Positions 1-6,021 of a stretch of 11,163 nt of DNA are shown here, piece by piece (position 1 is the stretch's first letter; each line of letters begins with the position of its first letter). Position numbers and translations under genes: made by a program. Below the pieces are notes generated by a model. The model was not told where the DNA came from. It saw only the letters and a program-made list of their open reading frames with translations, and made no database searches. This DNA is from UBA4675 sp964601265 (lineage in GTDB: Bacteria; Bacillota; Clostridia; Christensenellales; Borkfalkiaceae). Location: the NCBI GenBank assembly GCA_964601265.1, contig CAZRMT010000041.1, positions 1 through 11,163 of the forward strand, written 5' to 3'.

Positions 1-31
1 AGCTTGCACAAGTAGTACGGCAAAGACAAAA

Positions 32-59
32 GTGGCAACGCCACCTCTGAATGACAGTT
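32..59 (-). repeat. REP-like palindromic repeat, copy 1
   Basis: On the minus strand this begins with CTGTCATTCAGAGG (from 59 downward) and ends in a perfect hairpin GTGGC-GTT-GCCAC (32-44). The GTCATTnnGAG head followed by a palindrome is shared with the copy at 80-116, which points the opposite way, so the two form a divergent doublet. Similar GTCATTC/GTCATTGC repeats are common between genes in many bacterial genomes; that comparison is from memory. Confidence 0.45.
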
Positions 60-79
60 TATATAGACACTTTTTTTAC

Positions 80-116
80 GGTCATTGCGAGCTTTCGATA
101 GCAAGCGTGGCAATCC
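80..116 (+). repeat. REP-like palindromic repeat, copy 2
   Basis: The segment starts GGTCATTGCGAG and ends CGTGGCAATCC. The outer arms ATTGC (84-88) and GCAAT (110-114) pair, and the inner arms GCTT (91-94) and AAGC (103-106) pair, giving a two-tier hairpin. The pattern GTCATTGCGAG...CGTGGCAATC matches a widespread bacterial intergenic repeat type (recognised by eye). Only one copy of this exact form is in the window, so repetition elsewhere in the genome is inferred. Confidence 0.5.
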
Positions 117-313
117 TTTCCTACTATCTTCTACAGCTCATAATACCTCGTCAATGGCTATATGAATTGCATATCCTCAACTTTTCACTCTTCATTCTTC
201 TTTCTTCACTTGCAAGGCATTAGCCTTGCGCTCCTGTCCTTTACCAAGGCAAAACGTTGCATATCACCAAGACGCAGTCTTGCATAAATAATGACGGTAT
301 ATCCTCATAACAT

Positions 314-341
314 AAAAAAATCGGCTTATATGCCGATTTTT
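314..341 (-). terminator. Rho-independent terminator after dut
   Basis: A perfect 10-bp stem AAAAATCGGC / GCCGATTTTT (316-325 with 332-341) encloses a 6-nt loop. On the minus strand it is followed by a run of seven T (320-314). It begins 19 bp past the dut stop codon. The A and T arms are symmetric, so it could also stop plus-strand transcription. Confidence 0.85.
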
Positions 342-360
342 AGTATTTTTTCTATTAAAA

Positions 361-810
361 TCACTTTTTACCCGTGGAACCGAATCCGCCCGTTCCTCTT
401 TCTGTGTCGGACAATTCTTCACACTCTACGTAGTCCGCCGTAAGATATGGCGTTATAACCATTTGAGCTATACGCTCCTTGTCGGATATCGTTTGAGTAC
501 AAGAAGAATGATTATGAATAGCAACCATAATTTCGCCCCTATAATCGCTATCGACCACACCAACCTTGTTTGCGGGTGCCAAACCCTTTTTGCTCGCAAG
601 TCCGCTACGGGCATAAACAAGCCCTACGTACCCGACGGGTATTTCCATAGCTATCCCCGTATGAACGAAAACCGTTTCTCCGCTGTTAATCACTATATCT
701 TTTCCGTTATTGCACGCATATAAGTCCGCGCCTGCGGAATACTCCGTCGCAATTTTAGGTATAACGGCGTTTTTATCCAATTTTTTTACTCTTACGTTTA
801 ACTTTTCCAT
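361..810 (-). CDS. dut: dUTP diphosphatase (dUTPase)
   Basis: Hydrolyses dUTP to dUMP and pyrophosphate, keeping uracil out of DNA and supplying dUMP for dTMP synthesis; trimeric cytosolic enzyme. At 149 aa it has the normal length, and all five trimeric dUTPase motifs are present: AGADLYA (26-32), RSG (68-70), GVVDSDYRGE (84-93) with the catalytic Asp in D87/D89, RIAQ (113-116), and the glycine-rich C-terminal lid RGTGGFGSTG (138-147). The ATG is preceded by AAAGGA about 7 nt upstream, overlapping the stop of spoIIID, so the two genes are probably co-transcribed and translationally close. A terminator follows. The neighbour is unexpected for a housekeeping nucleotide-pool gene: expression might rise in the mother cell during sporulation, although another promoter cannot be excluded. 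Confidence 0.97.
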   Translation of the reverse strand: MEKLNVRVKKLDKNAVIPKIATEYSAGADLYACNNGKDIVINSGETVFVHTGIAMEIPVGYVGLVYARSGLASKKGLAPANKVGVVDSDYRGEIMVAIHNHSSCTQTISDKERIAQMVITPYLTADYVECEELSDTERGTGGFGSTGKK

Positions 811-820
811 TTATTTTCCT

Positions 821-1096
821 TTAATCGCTTCCGATTATTTTATAAAGCCTTTTTTTCTTATATTTTTGGCGAGTGGCTTCTCCTCCACGCAAATGCCGTT
901 CACGCAAGTTTTCATCTAGCAAAGCACGAACTTGTCTATACAGTTCTCTATCGTAAAAAAACAATTTTTCGCTTAAATCTTTATGCGTCGTGGATTTACT
1001 CACCCCGAACGCTTTTGCGGTTTCTCTCACGGTAGAACAGTTTAAAATAATAAATTTCGCTTCGTTTATGGTTCTTGCGTACGTATCGTTTCGCAT
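821..1096 (-). CDS. spoIIID: Sporulation transcriptional regulator SpoIIID
   Basis: Small DNA-binding regulator of the mother-cell programme, acting after sigma-E to repress or activate sigma-E genes and help switch on sigma-K. The 91-aa protein matches the family over nearly its full length: an N-terminal helix, a helix-turn-helix at about 21-41 containing AKAFGVSKSTTHKDL (very close to the Bacillus AKEFGVSKSTVHKDL), and the signature HLRGGEAT (68-75) followed by a basic tail (KYKKKR). The ATG has GAGGAAA 4-10 nt upstream. A sigma-E-like promoter fits in the 58-bp gap behind it. dut begins 10 bp after its stop. This gene is the best single indication that the host forms spores, or descends from an ancestor that did. 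Confidence 0.97.
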   Translation of the reverse strand: MRNDTYARTINEAKFIILNCSTVRETAKAFGVSKSTTHKDLSEKLFFYDRELYRQVRALLDENLRERHLRGGEATRQKYKKKRLYKIIGSD

Positions 1097-1116
1097 TCGA
1101 TTTCCTCGTTTACTAC

Positions 1117-1145
1117 ACGATATGACAAAATATTAACTTTTATTC
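1117..1145 (-). promoter_or_regulatory. Candidate sigma-E promoter of spoIIID
   Basis: On the minus strand GAATAAA (1145-1139) is separated by exactly 14 bp from CATATCGT (1124-1117). The Bacillus sigma-E consensus is KMATAWW-N14-CATACAMT: the -35 fits fully and the -10 in five of eight positions. Transcription would start near 1110, just ahead of the GAGG ribosome site. spoIIID is a known sigma-E gene in Bacillus subtilis. Transfer of that control to this organism is inferred. Confidence 0.55.
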
Positions 1146-1154
1146 TTTTTTACG

Positions 1155-2078
1155 TTATAATTTCTCAACTACGAGCCTATCCAAAATTTCGTTATACTTG
1201 TCCATATACACAAGTCCCGTCCCCGGCGTCGTAACCGAAGCCGTTCCGCCCGCCACAGCGCATTTTAACACCTCGTCGAGCGACTTGCCCTTTTCAATTT
1301 GAATACACGCGGCAGCCACCATCGAATCGCCCGCTCCGACAGTAGAATTAACCGCCACCGACGCGCTTTTACAAAAATAACTCTCTCTTCCGTTAGTCAA
1401 AATAGCGCCCTTTCTGCCAAGCGACAATAAAACGTTTTCAGCGCCCAAGTCTATCATATACCGACAAGCGTCTAGCATTTCTTCGGTCGTCTCCAACCTT
1501 TTGCCGAGCGTGCGTTCCATTTCCTCTAAATTGGGTTTTATCATATAAACGCCCGTTTTAACGGCTTTCATCAACGCCTCGCCCTCGGCGTCGACAATCT
1601 TTTTCACGTTAGAAGGTATTGCCTCGCATAGCTCCGCATAAAAATCGTCGGGTACGTTTTGAGGAAGAGAACCGCTCATAACCGCAATGGAACACCCCTC
1701 CGACAACCGCCTTGCAAGCGAAATAAGTTCGACTTGTTTTTCCCGTGAAACGCTTTCGCCTTTATCGTTTATCTCCGTCATCATAGACTTGTTGTCTATG
1801 ATTTTATAGTTCATTCTTGCCGAGCCTTCGCACCAAACGAACTCGTTTTTTACCTTTTCTTTATTACAGCAAGACACGAATTGTCTGCCGTTTTCCTCGA
1901 ACATAAACCCCGTGAGTTTACTCTCTCCGCCTAACCTTTCCACGCTTACGGCAACGTTTAACGCTTTGCCCGCATAAGTCACTTGTTTGTTGCGTATTCT
2001 GTTCATTCTTCCTACGTTTAAAAAATCAAGTTCTATGGTAACGTCGGTACAAGGGTTAGGGCATATCGCCAAAATCAT
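1155..2078 (-). CDS. PfkB-family sugar kinase, 1-phosphofructokinase/tagatose-6-phosphate kinase type
   Basis: ATP-dependent kinase of the ribokinase/PfkB fold, closest in pattern to FruK/LacC enzymes, which phosphorylate fructose-1-phosphate or tagatose-6-phosphate in the cytosol. At 307 aa it has the family length. Visible motifs are an N-terminal PNPCTD (7-12), GSLPQNVPDDFY (136-147), KPN (181-183) and TVGAGDSM (246-253) with catalytic base D251 in the anion hole. Odd point: the substrate motif normally written GGKGIN reads AGKALN (36-41), losing two glycines. AGGGG lies 6 nt before the ATG, 14 bp after the stop of the 206-aa membrane protein, so the two form an operon. No PTS fructose permease or DeoR regulator is nearby, so the exact sugar phosphate is unsettled. 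Confidence 0.85.
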   Translation of the reverse strand: MILAICPNPCTDVTIELDFLNVGRMNRIRNKQVTYAGKALNVAVSVERLGGESKLTGFMFEENGRQFVSCCNKEKVKNEFVWCEGSARMNYKIIDNKSMMTEINDKGESVSREKQVELISLARRLSEGCSIAVMSGSLPQNVPDDFYAELCEAIPSNVKKIVDAEGEALMKAVKTGVYMIKPNLEEMERTLGKRLETTEEMLDACRYMIDLGAENVLLSLGRKGAILTNGRESYFCKSASVAVNSTVGAGDSMVAAACIQIEKGKSLDEVLKCAVAGGTASVTTPGTGLVYMDKYNEILDRLVVEKL

Positions 2079-2092
2079 TTTCTTCCCCTAAT

Positions 2093-2713
2093 TTAGATAA
2101 GTTGTTTTAATCTTTCTTTTTTGGATATATTTTCAATTTTTTCCGTTGTTTCACGAACGAATTTGTAAGTAGAAACTTCATAGAATTTTTTGTACGAAAA
2201 TGCAAGCTTATAATTTCTCACGCCGAAATTTACCAACGCTTGCAATGCGCCTACCACGTCGTTAATCGTCGTATAGACCACTTCTTCCTTTCTTTTGCCC
2301 TTTATCGTAATGTCGCAATCGCCCATATAAACAAATTCGGTAGGGTTTTCGCACGCCTGTTTTAATTCCTTGGCAATCTCCTCGCTCTCGATAGACGAAG
2401 CTTGAAAATGAACGTTGCAATTAACCGAAATTATATCCGAAAGTCTTAACGCGGTGTTACCGTTGACTATTATTTCCTTTTTGTCTATTTCTATCAACGG
2501 AAGGTTCTTCGTCGGATACATACCGAACACTCTCGGCAAAAGTATTAAAAGCAATAAAACTATAAAGCCCGTAATCATAACGAGCAAGTATATTTTCTTT
2601 ATCGCAAAAAGCGCGGTTAAACTTGCAAAAACCAACGCCGTTAAAATAAGAAATATCAAAAATTTCCTGCGTTTCGATTTATTGTAAGCAATATTAGGAT
2701 AAAAACTTTCCAT
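2093..2713 (-). CDS. Membrane protein with two N-terminal TM helices and a PH-like cytosolic domain
   Basis: Unrecognised 206-aa protein. A short basic N-terminus (KSKRRK, 12-17) precedes two hydrophobic helices (about 17-38 and 42-60) joined by KK-I, a hairpin with both ends probably cytosolic. The remaining ~145 residues are soluble and alternate short strands and helices. The start of this domain (PLIEIDKKEIIVNG, then LRLSDIISV) resembles the opening of bacterial PH-like domains of the STM3941 type, a weak resemblance by eye. AAAGGA lies 8 nt before the ATG, and a perfect sigma-A promoter lies about 55 bp upstream of the start. It is the first gene of an operon with the PfkB kinase. The pairing suggests shared expression but does not reveal a function. 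Confidence 0.8.
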   Translation of the reverse strand: MESFYPNIAYNKSKRRKFLIFLILTALVFASLTALFAIKKIYLLVMITGFIVLLLLILLPRVFGMYPTKNLPLIEIDKKEIIVNGNTALRLSDIISVNCNVHFQASSIESEEIAKELKQACENPTEFVYMGDCDITIKGKRKEEVVYTTINDVVGALQALVNFGVRNYKLAFSYKKFYEVSTYKFVRETTEKIENISKKERLKQLI

Positions 2714-2744
2714 ATATAAATTCCTTTTTTATTCAGTCCAACTT

Positions 2745-2773
2745 ATTATATAATATCTCCTCCCCGTTGTCAA
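2745..2773 (-). promoter_or_regulatory. Consensus sigma-A promoter (membrane protein-kinase operon)
   Basis: On the minus strand TTGACA (2773-2768), a 17-bp spacer, and TATAAT (2750-2745): both hexamers perfect, spacing ideal. The predicted start is near 2738, giving a leader of roughly 25 nt that carries the ribosome site. This implies strong constitutive expression unless a repressor acts; I see no clear operator. Confidence 0.9.
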
Positions 2774-2790
2774 TACCAACCGCTTTTTTT

Positions 2791-2824
2791 AAAACGAAAA
2801 ACGGGTTTTTTGTTACCCGTTTTT
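2791..2824 (-). terminator. Terminator overlapping the end of the VanW gene
   Basis: The 9-bp stem AAAAACGGG / CCCGTTTTT (2816-2824 with 2797-2805) has a 10-nt loop. On the minus strand the last sense codons (AAA AAC GGG) form the 5' arm, the TAA stop lies in the loop, and the 3' arm leads into CGTTTT. It also insulates the consensus promoter immediately downstream. Confidence 0.75.
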
Positions 2825-3925
2825 TACTTCAACATTCTTGTTTATCCCTTTTATAATTACTTCTTCCACGCTTTTATATTCGTCTTTTCTTATCAAAATC
2901 CTCTTTTCTTCTTTACCCGAACGTATTTTCAAGTAGCCTTCGCTTTTATATCCGTTTTTACCTTTCGTTTTAATTATACTCTCGCCCAAATTTAACTCTT
3001 CGCTCTCCTCTTCCTTAGTAGAATACGGTATTTCTTCCGTTAAAAGGCTTTCACGCTCGTAACAAAACTCGTTCTTCACCCCGTAAAGCTCTATTTTCAC
3101 CCTTTTGCCGTCCGCCTCGGCTTTTAATAAACACCAGCCGTTTGTTTTATTTATAAACTTTAAATCCGCCCACCCGTAAGACACCATCGCATCGAAAGAT
3201 TTTTCCACGTAAGAAACGCTTAAAGAATGGGCGTGATACTCGCTAATCTCTAACCCCGATAACAAAACCGCATTATATAAGGTGGTAGAAACTTGACAAA
3301 CTCCTCCGCCTATCCCCTCGACAAACGCTCCGTTTTCGATAACCTTTGAATTTTTAAAGCCGTTCGCCTCGCTCCTTTGACCGACGGTTTTATTAAAGGA
3401 AAATTCTTCGTTACTTTTTATTACTTTGCCGTTTATTTTTTTTACCGCAAGCTCGATATTGTGCTTTCTCTCCGACGAGGAATTAGAGTAATCGGTAGAA
3501 AAGCTTCCCTTTAAAAAAACGCAACGCTTTAAATACTCTTCGCCTATTTCCGCATACAACTCCTCGTATACCGCCTCAACTCGCCTTTTTGAATTTTTTA
3601 ACGCATAATTTATTATTTCTTCTAGCTCTCTTGCGTTTATTCTTTCGCCCTTTTTATCGGGCGTTATTACTATTTCACCTTTTTCGCTTAATTGCATTTT
3701 TGCGTTTTTAGGACTTTTATAAGAATTAGATACTATTTTTTTTATTTTGTTTTCTTTATCCCGTAAATAATACTCTCCGTTTTTTAAAACGACGTCGGGA
3801 TAAAAATAAACGTATTCCCCCTCACGCGTCACAACGGTAAGCGTGTAATCGTCGGCGTACGCTCTCCCGCCCGACAACGAAAAACACAGCATTATTAAAA
3901 ACAAAAAAACAACCGCTTTTTTCAT
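2813..3925 (-). CDS. Secreted VanW-family protein with C-terminal G5 domain
   Basis: Exported 370-aa protein. The signal peptide MKKAVVFLFLIMLCFSLSGG ends at a likely cleavage site after AYA (22-24). A ~125-residue N-terminal part follows, then a VanW domain (about 145-285) with FSFNKTVGQRS (175-185), the hallmark GGGVCQVSTTLYNA (206-219) and YHAHS (230-234), then a lysine/glutamate-rich G5-like domain (about 295-361). Proteins of this layout are common in Clostridia and are thought to act at the cell wall; the name comes from vanB-type vancomycin clusters, but no van ligase is here, so a resistance role is not supported. The frame is open to 4162, but I place the start at 3925 because the signal peptide begins there and the longer version overlaps perR. 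The ribosome site is weak. The gene stands alone, divergent from perR. Confidence 0.88.
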   Translation of the reverse strand: MKKAVVFLFLIMLCFSLSGGRAYADDYTLTVVTREGEYVYFYPDVVLKNGEYYLRDKENKIKKIVSNSYKSPKNAKMQLSEKGEIVITPDKKGERINARELEEIINYALKNSKRRVEAVYEELYAEIGEEYLKRCVFLKGSFSTDYSNSSSERKHNIELAVKKINGKVIKSNEEFSFNKTVGQRSEANGFKNSKVIENGAFVEGIGGGVCQVSTTLYNAVLLSGLEISEYHAHSLSVSYVEKSFDAMVSYGWADLKFINKTNGWCLLKAEADGKRVKIELYGVKNEFCYERESLLTEEIPYSTKEEESEELNLGESIIKTKGKNGYKSEGYLKIRSGKEEKRILIRKDEYKSVEEVIIKGINKNVEVKNG

Positions 3926-3983
3926 AAAATTATTATGTTTATTTCTTTCACGAAAAATACTGAAAAATTTTTGTAAAAAGTCG

Positions 3984-4012
3984 TTGACAAAACCTTTTTT
4001 ATATGTTACACT
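3984..4012 (+). promoter_or_regulatory. Sigma-A promoter of perR-rubrerythrin
   Basis: TTGACA (3984-3989) and TACACT (4007-4012) are separated by 17 bp. The -35 is perfect and the -10 matches in four of six positions. The predicted start near 4019 falls inside the inverted repeat at 4013-4031, which suits repression. Confidence 0.8.
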
Positions 4013-4031
4013 ATTGATACAAATTATCAAT
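4013..4031. promoter_or_regulatory. Probable PerR/Fur-type operator
   Basis: ATTGATACAAATTATCAAT is a perfect 7-5-7 inverted repeat directly abutting the -10 and covering the predicted transcription start. Fur-family sites are AT-rich dyads often carrying a TGATA/TATCA core, as here. Bound PerR would block its own operon, and peroxide would release it. The assignment to PerR is inferred from position and symmetry. Confidence 0.7.
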
Positions 4032-4045
4032 AAGGGGTGATAAGG

Positions 4046-4450
4046 GTGGACGAAAACAGGAGAAATACCAAGCAAAAACAGATAATATCGTCCGTTTTTT
4101 ATTCGTTGTATCACCCTACGGCGAACGAGGTTTACGAAGAGGTAAAAAAAGTTTGTCCGCAAATAGGTCGGGCAACGGTTTACCGCTTTTTAAACAGGCT
4201 CACGCTGGACGGTAAAATAAGCAGAATAGTTTTAGACGAAAATATAGTGGTTTACGATAAAAACGTTATCGGTCACGCACATTTTTTTTGTAAAAAGTGC
4301 GGAAAAATTTTCGACGTCCCTTTTACCGAAGAAGTAGAAAATTTCACCGATAAAATCAAAATTTCAGACGAGTATTGCGTGGAGAACGTAGGCTTCTTTT
4401 TTACGGGCTTGTGTTCGAAATGTAAAAATAATATAATTAAGGAGATTTAA
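4046..4450 (+). CDS. perR: Fur-family peroxide-stress repressor, PerR-like
   Basis: Metal-dependent repressor of oxidative-stress genes; in PerR, Fe-catalysed oxidation of regulatory histidines releases DNA. The 134-aa protein has an N-terminal winged helix (about 1-75, recognition region IGRATVYRFLNRL) and a C-terminal dimerisation domain. Aligned by eye with Bacillus PerR, all five regulatory ligands are kept: H23 (HPT), D71, H77 and H79 (GHAH), and D90, the Asp (rather than Glu) linked to peroxide sensing. Structural zinc cysteines are C82/C85 and C123/C126. I prefer the GTG at 4046: AAGGGG (4032-4037) then sits 8 nt upstream, whereas the in-frame GTG at 4037 has its purines directly against it. 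The rubrerythrin start is 2 nt past the stop, with its ribosome site inside the last perR codons. Confidence 0.88.
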   Translation: MDENRRNTKQKQIISSVFYSLYHPTANEVYEEVKKVCPQIGRATVYRFLNRLTLDGKISRIVLDENIVVYDKNVIGHAHFFCKKCGKIFDVPFTEEVENFTDKIKISDEYCVENVGFFFTGLCSKCKNNIIKEI

Positions 4451-4452
4451 AC

Positions 4453-4992
4453 ATGAAAAAATTTGTATGCACCGTTTGCGGTTACGTTCACGAGGGAGAA
4501 GCTCCCGACCAATGCCCCATTTGTAAGGCTTCTAAAGAAAAATTCAAAGAGGTAGAAGCAGAACAATCTTGGGCTAGCGAACACGTTGTAGGAATTGCCA
4601 AAGGCGTTGACCAAAAAATTATCGACGGATTAAGAGAAAACTTTAACGGAGAATGTACGGAAGTAGGAATGTACCTTGCAATGAGCAGAGTCGCTTTTAG
4701 AGAGGGCTACCCCGAAATAGGTTTATACTATGAAAAAGCCGCTTACGAAGAAGCGGAACACGCATCTAAATTTGCGGAAATGCTAGGCGAAGTTATAACC
4801 GACTCCACCAAGAAAAACCTCGAAATGAGAGTTGACGCAGAAAACGGAGCGACTGCGGGAAAGACGGAACTTGCAAAACTCGCAAAAGAACTCAACCTTG
4901 ACGCTATCCACGACACCGTTCACGAAATGGCTCGTGACGAGGCTCGCCACGGAAAAGCTTTCAAAGGTCTTTTGGAAAGATACTTTAAGTAA
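4453..4992 (+). CDS. rbr: Reverse rubrerythrin (rubredoxin-diiron peroxidase)
   Basis: Cytosolic peroxide scavenger of anaerobes that reduces H2O2 to water with electrons passed from NAD(P)H through a rubredoxin centre. The 179-aa protein has the order reversed from classical rubrerythrin: an N-terminal rubredoxin-like domain with two Cys pairs (C6/C9, C21/C24), then a ferritin-like four-helix domain (about 45-179). Diiron ligands are expected at E67 (FNGE), EEAEH (99-103), E130 and the HE/DEARH segment (157-166). This layout matches clostridial reverse rubrerythrins, which function as NADH peroxidases and are under PerR control in Clostridium acetobutylicum. AAGGAG lies 8 nt before the ATG and within perR. 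A strong terminator follows 15 bp after the stop. Confidence 0.96.
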   Translation: MKKFVCTVCGYVHEGEAPDQCPICKASKEKFKEVEAEQSWASEHVVGIAKGVDQKIIDGLRENFNGECTEVGMYLAMSRVAFREGYPEIGLYYEKAAYEEAEHASKFAEMLGEVITDSTKKNLEMRVDAENGATAGKTELAKLAKELNLDAIHDTVHEMARDEARHGKAFKGLLERYFK

Positions 4993-5007
4993 AATTTTAT
5001 TGTTAAA

Positions 5008-5042
5008 CCCCGAAAAGGTTATTCTTTTCGGGGAATTTTTTT
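5008..5042 (+). terminator. Terminator after rubrerythrin, shared with the end of the converging permease
   Basis: A perfect 10-bp stem CCCCGAAAAG / CTTTTCGGGG (5008-5017 with 5024-5033), 6-nt loop, then AA and seven T (5036-5042). It serves the plus-strand perR-rbr operon. The converging permease gene stops at 5019-5021, inside the loop, so its last codons encode the right arm. On the minus strand the downstream T run is only three. Confidence 0.9.
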
Positions 5043-5930
5043 GCTGTTTTTTATTAAAAAATACGACGTGTCTTTCGTGGGTTTATCTTTTATCCCCGTC
5101 ATTAAAACGGAAATAAACACGCCTATAAGTCCGATAACGACGTTAACGGAAGGAAAATCTCTTATTGCGACGCTCTCTAACACGGTGGCAACCAAAGGCT
5201 CTACGGAGCTTAAAACCACAGCTTTTTCCTCCTCTACGCCTTTAAGCGAAATAAAGTATAACGCATACGGAATAACCGTTCCGCACAAAGCGATAATAAC
5301 GCTAGCTATACACGTTTGCCGTTCTAAAAATAATTGATTAAAGTCTGCTCCGCCCGAAACCGTAAATGCGGTTATCGTACTGAAAATAAAGGAATAGCAC
5401 GCTATCGTTAGCCCGTCGTATTTTTTCGCCAACCTTTTAGCGGAAAGCGTTACCGCACTATTACAAAGAGCGGACAACACTCCTAAAAACGTTCCGCTTA
5501 AAGAAAAATCGGCTGAAAAAACAGAACTTGCAAACGTGCAAGAAATTACGCAAGTTACTACCGACAAAACCGAAAAAGCGTTTACCTTTTTACCTTTAAA
5601 AACTAAAAGGTACGCCAAAACGAATACGGGCGACGCGTACAACAAAACGGAAGCAACCGCCCCGCCCGATAAAGCTATGCAACTATAATAGCAAAACGTG
5701 GTGAAAAAATTTGCCCCGCCTATCAAAGCGAAAAGCCACAAATCTTTAAGTTTAATTTTTAGTAGTTTTTTATCCTTAACAATAACGAATACTAAAACGA
5801 TTATCGAAGAGAGAAAAAATCTTACGAACGCTATTTTGCCAGCATTAAGCCCGCAAGAAAACAAAACTTCCGCCAAAAGTCCCACCGTTCCCCATAAAGC
5901 GCCCGCTATAACAATATAAAGAGTTTTCAT
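5019..5930 (-). CDS. EamA-family (DMT superfamily) transporter, 10 TM
   Basis: Inner-membrane permease of the drug/metabolite transporter superfamily, which exports or imports amino acids, metabolites or toxic compounds; substrate unknown. The 303-aa protein shows the two-repeat EamA layout, about five helices each (repeat 1 about 1-135, repeat 2 about 147-279). Repeat signatures are ALWGT (11-15), SPVFVLAYLL (100-109) in helix 4 and its counterpart SSVEPLVATVL (241-251). A short charged tail ends in the loop of the opposing rubrerythrin terminator. The ATG at 5930 begins the first helix, but no good ribosome site precedes it (only a distant GGA) and I see no convincing promoter. It stands alone between two terminators. 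Confidence 0.9.
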   Translation of the reverse strand: MKTLYIVIAGALWGTVGLLAEVLFSCGLNAGKIAFVRFFLSSIIVLVFVIVKDKKLLKIKLKDLWLFALIGGANFFTTFCYYSCIALSGGAVASVLLYASPVFVLAYLLVFKGKKVNAFSVLSVVTCVISCTFASSVFSADFSLSGTFLGVLSALCNSAVTLSAKRLAKKYDGLTIACYSFIFSTITAFTVSGGADFNQLFLERQTCIASVIIALCGTVIPYALYFISLKGVEEEKAVVLSSVEPLVATVLESVAIRDFPSVNVVIGLIGVFISVLMTGIKDKPTKDTSYFLIKNSKKIPRKE

Positions 5931-5973
5931 TTTAATATTTTATTTTCCGACGGTCAAAATAATGCTCTTTATC

Positions 5974-6004
5974 AAAAAAACACCCTTCGGATTAACCGAA
6001 GGGT
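5974..6004 (-). terminator. Terminator after the LRR lipoprotein
   Basis: Stem ACCCTTCGG / CCGAAGGGT (5982-5990 with 5996-6004), 5-nt loop, followed on the minus strand by seven T (5980-5974). It starts 17 bp after the stop of the gene at 6022-7134. Confidence 0.88.
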
Positions 6005-6021
6005 AAATCAATTATTTTTTA

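Larger units (their letters stand above)
1..313. other. Non-coding, repeat-rich left end
   Basis: I see no credible gene here: the one open frame (32-223, plus) has no ribosome site and runs through repeats. The stretch holds two REP-like palindromes (separate entries), a perfect hairpin GCAAGGC-ATTA-GCCTTGC at 212-229, a small hairpin AAGAC-GCA-GTCTT at 269-281, a pyrimidine-rich run of CTTC/TTC steps at about 181-210, and the 9-mer TTGCATATC twice (167-175 and 257-265). This looks like accumulated intergenic repeat material downstream of dut rather than a regulatory leader. Confidence 0.6.

Noticed and set aside
32..223. 63-aa open frame on the plus strand
   Set aside because: It runs through two REP-like palindromes and a pyrimidine-rich tract and has no ribosome site or recognisable protein character.
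4037..4045. Upstream GTG as the perR start
   Set aside because: The purine-rich ribosome sequence directly abuts this codon; the GTG at 4046 has the same sequence at an 8-nt spacing.
3926..4162. N-terminal extension of the VanW gene (79 extra residues)
   Set aside because: It would overlap the perR promoter, operator and coding start, and would bury a good signal peptide that begins at 3925.
5931..5973. Promoter for the EamA permease
   Set aside because: TAAAAT and CATTAT hexamers occur but none has a -35 at a sensible spacing, and there is no clear ribosome site, so I do not call one.
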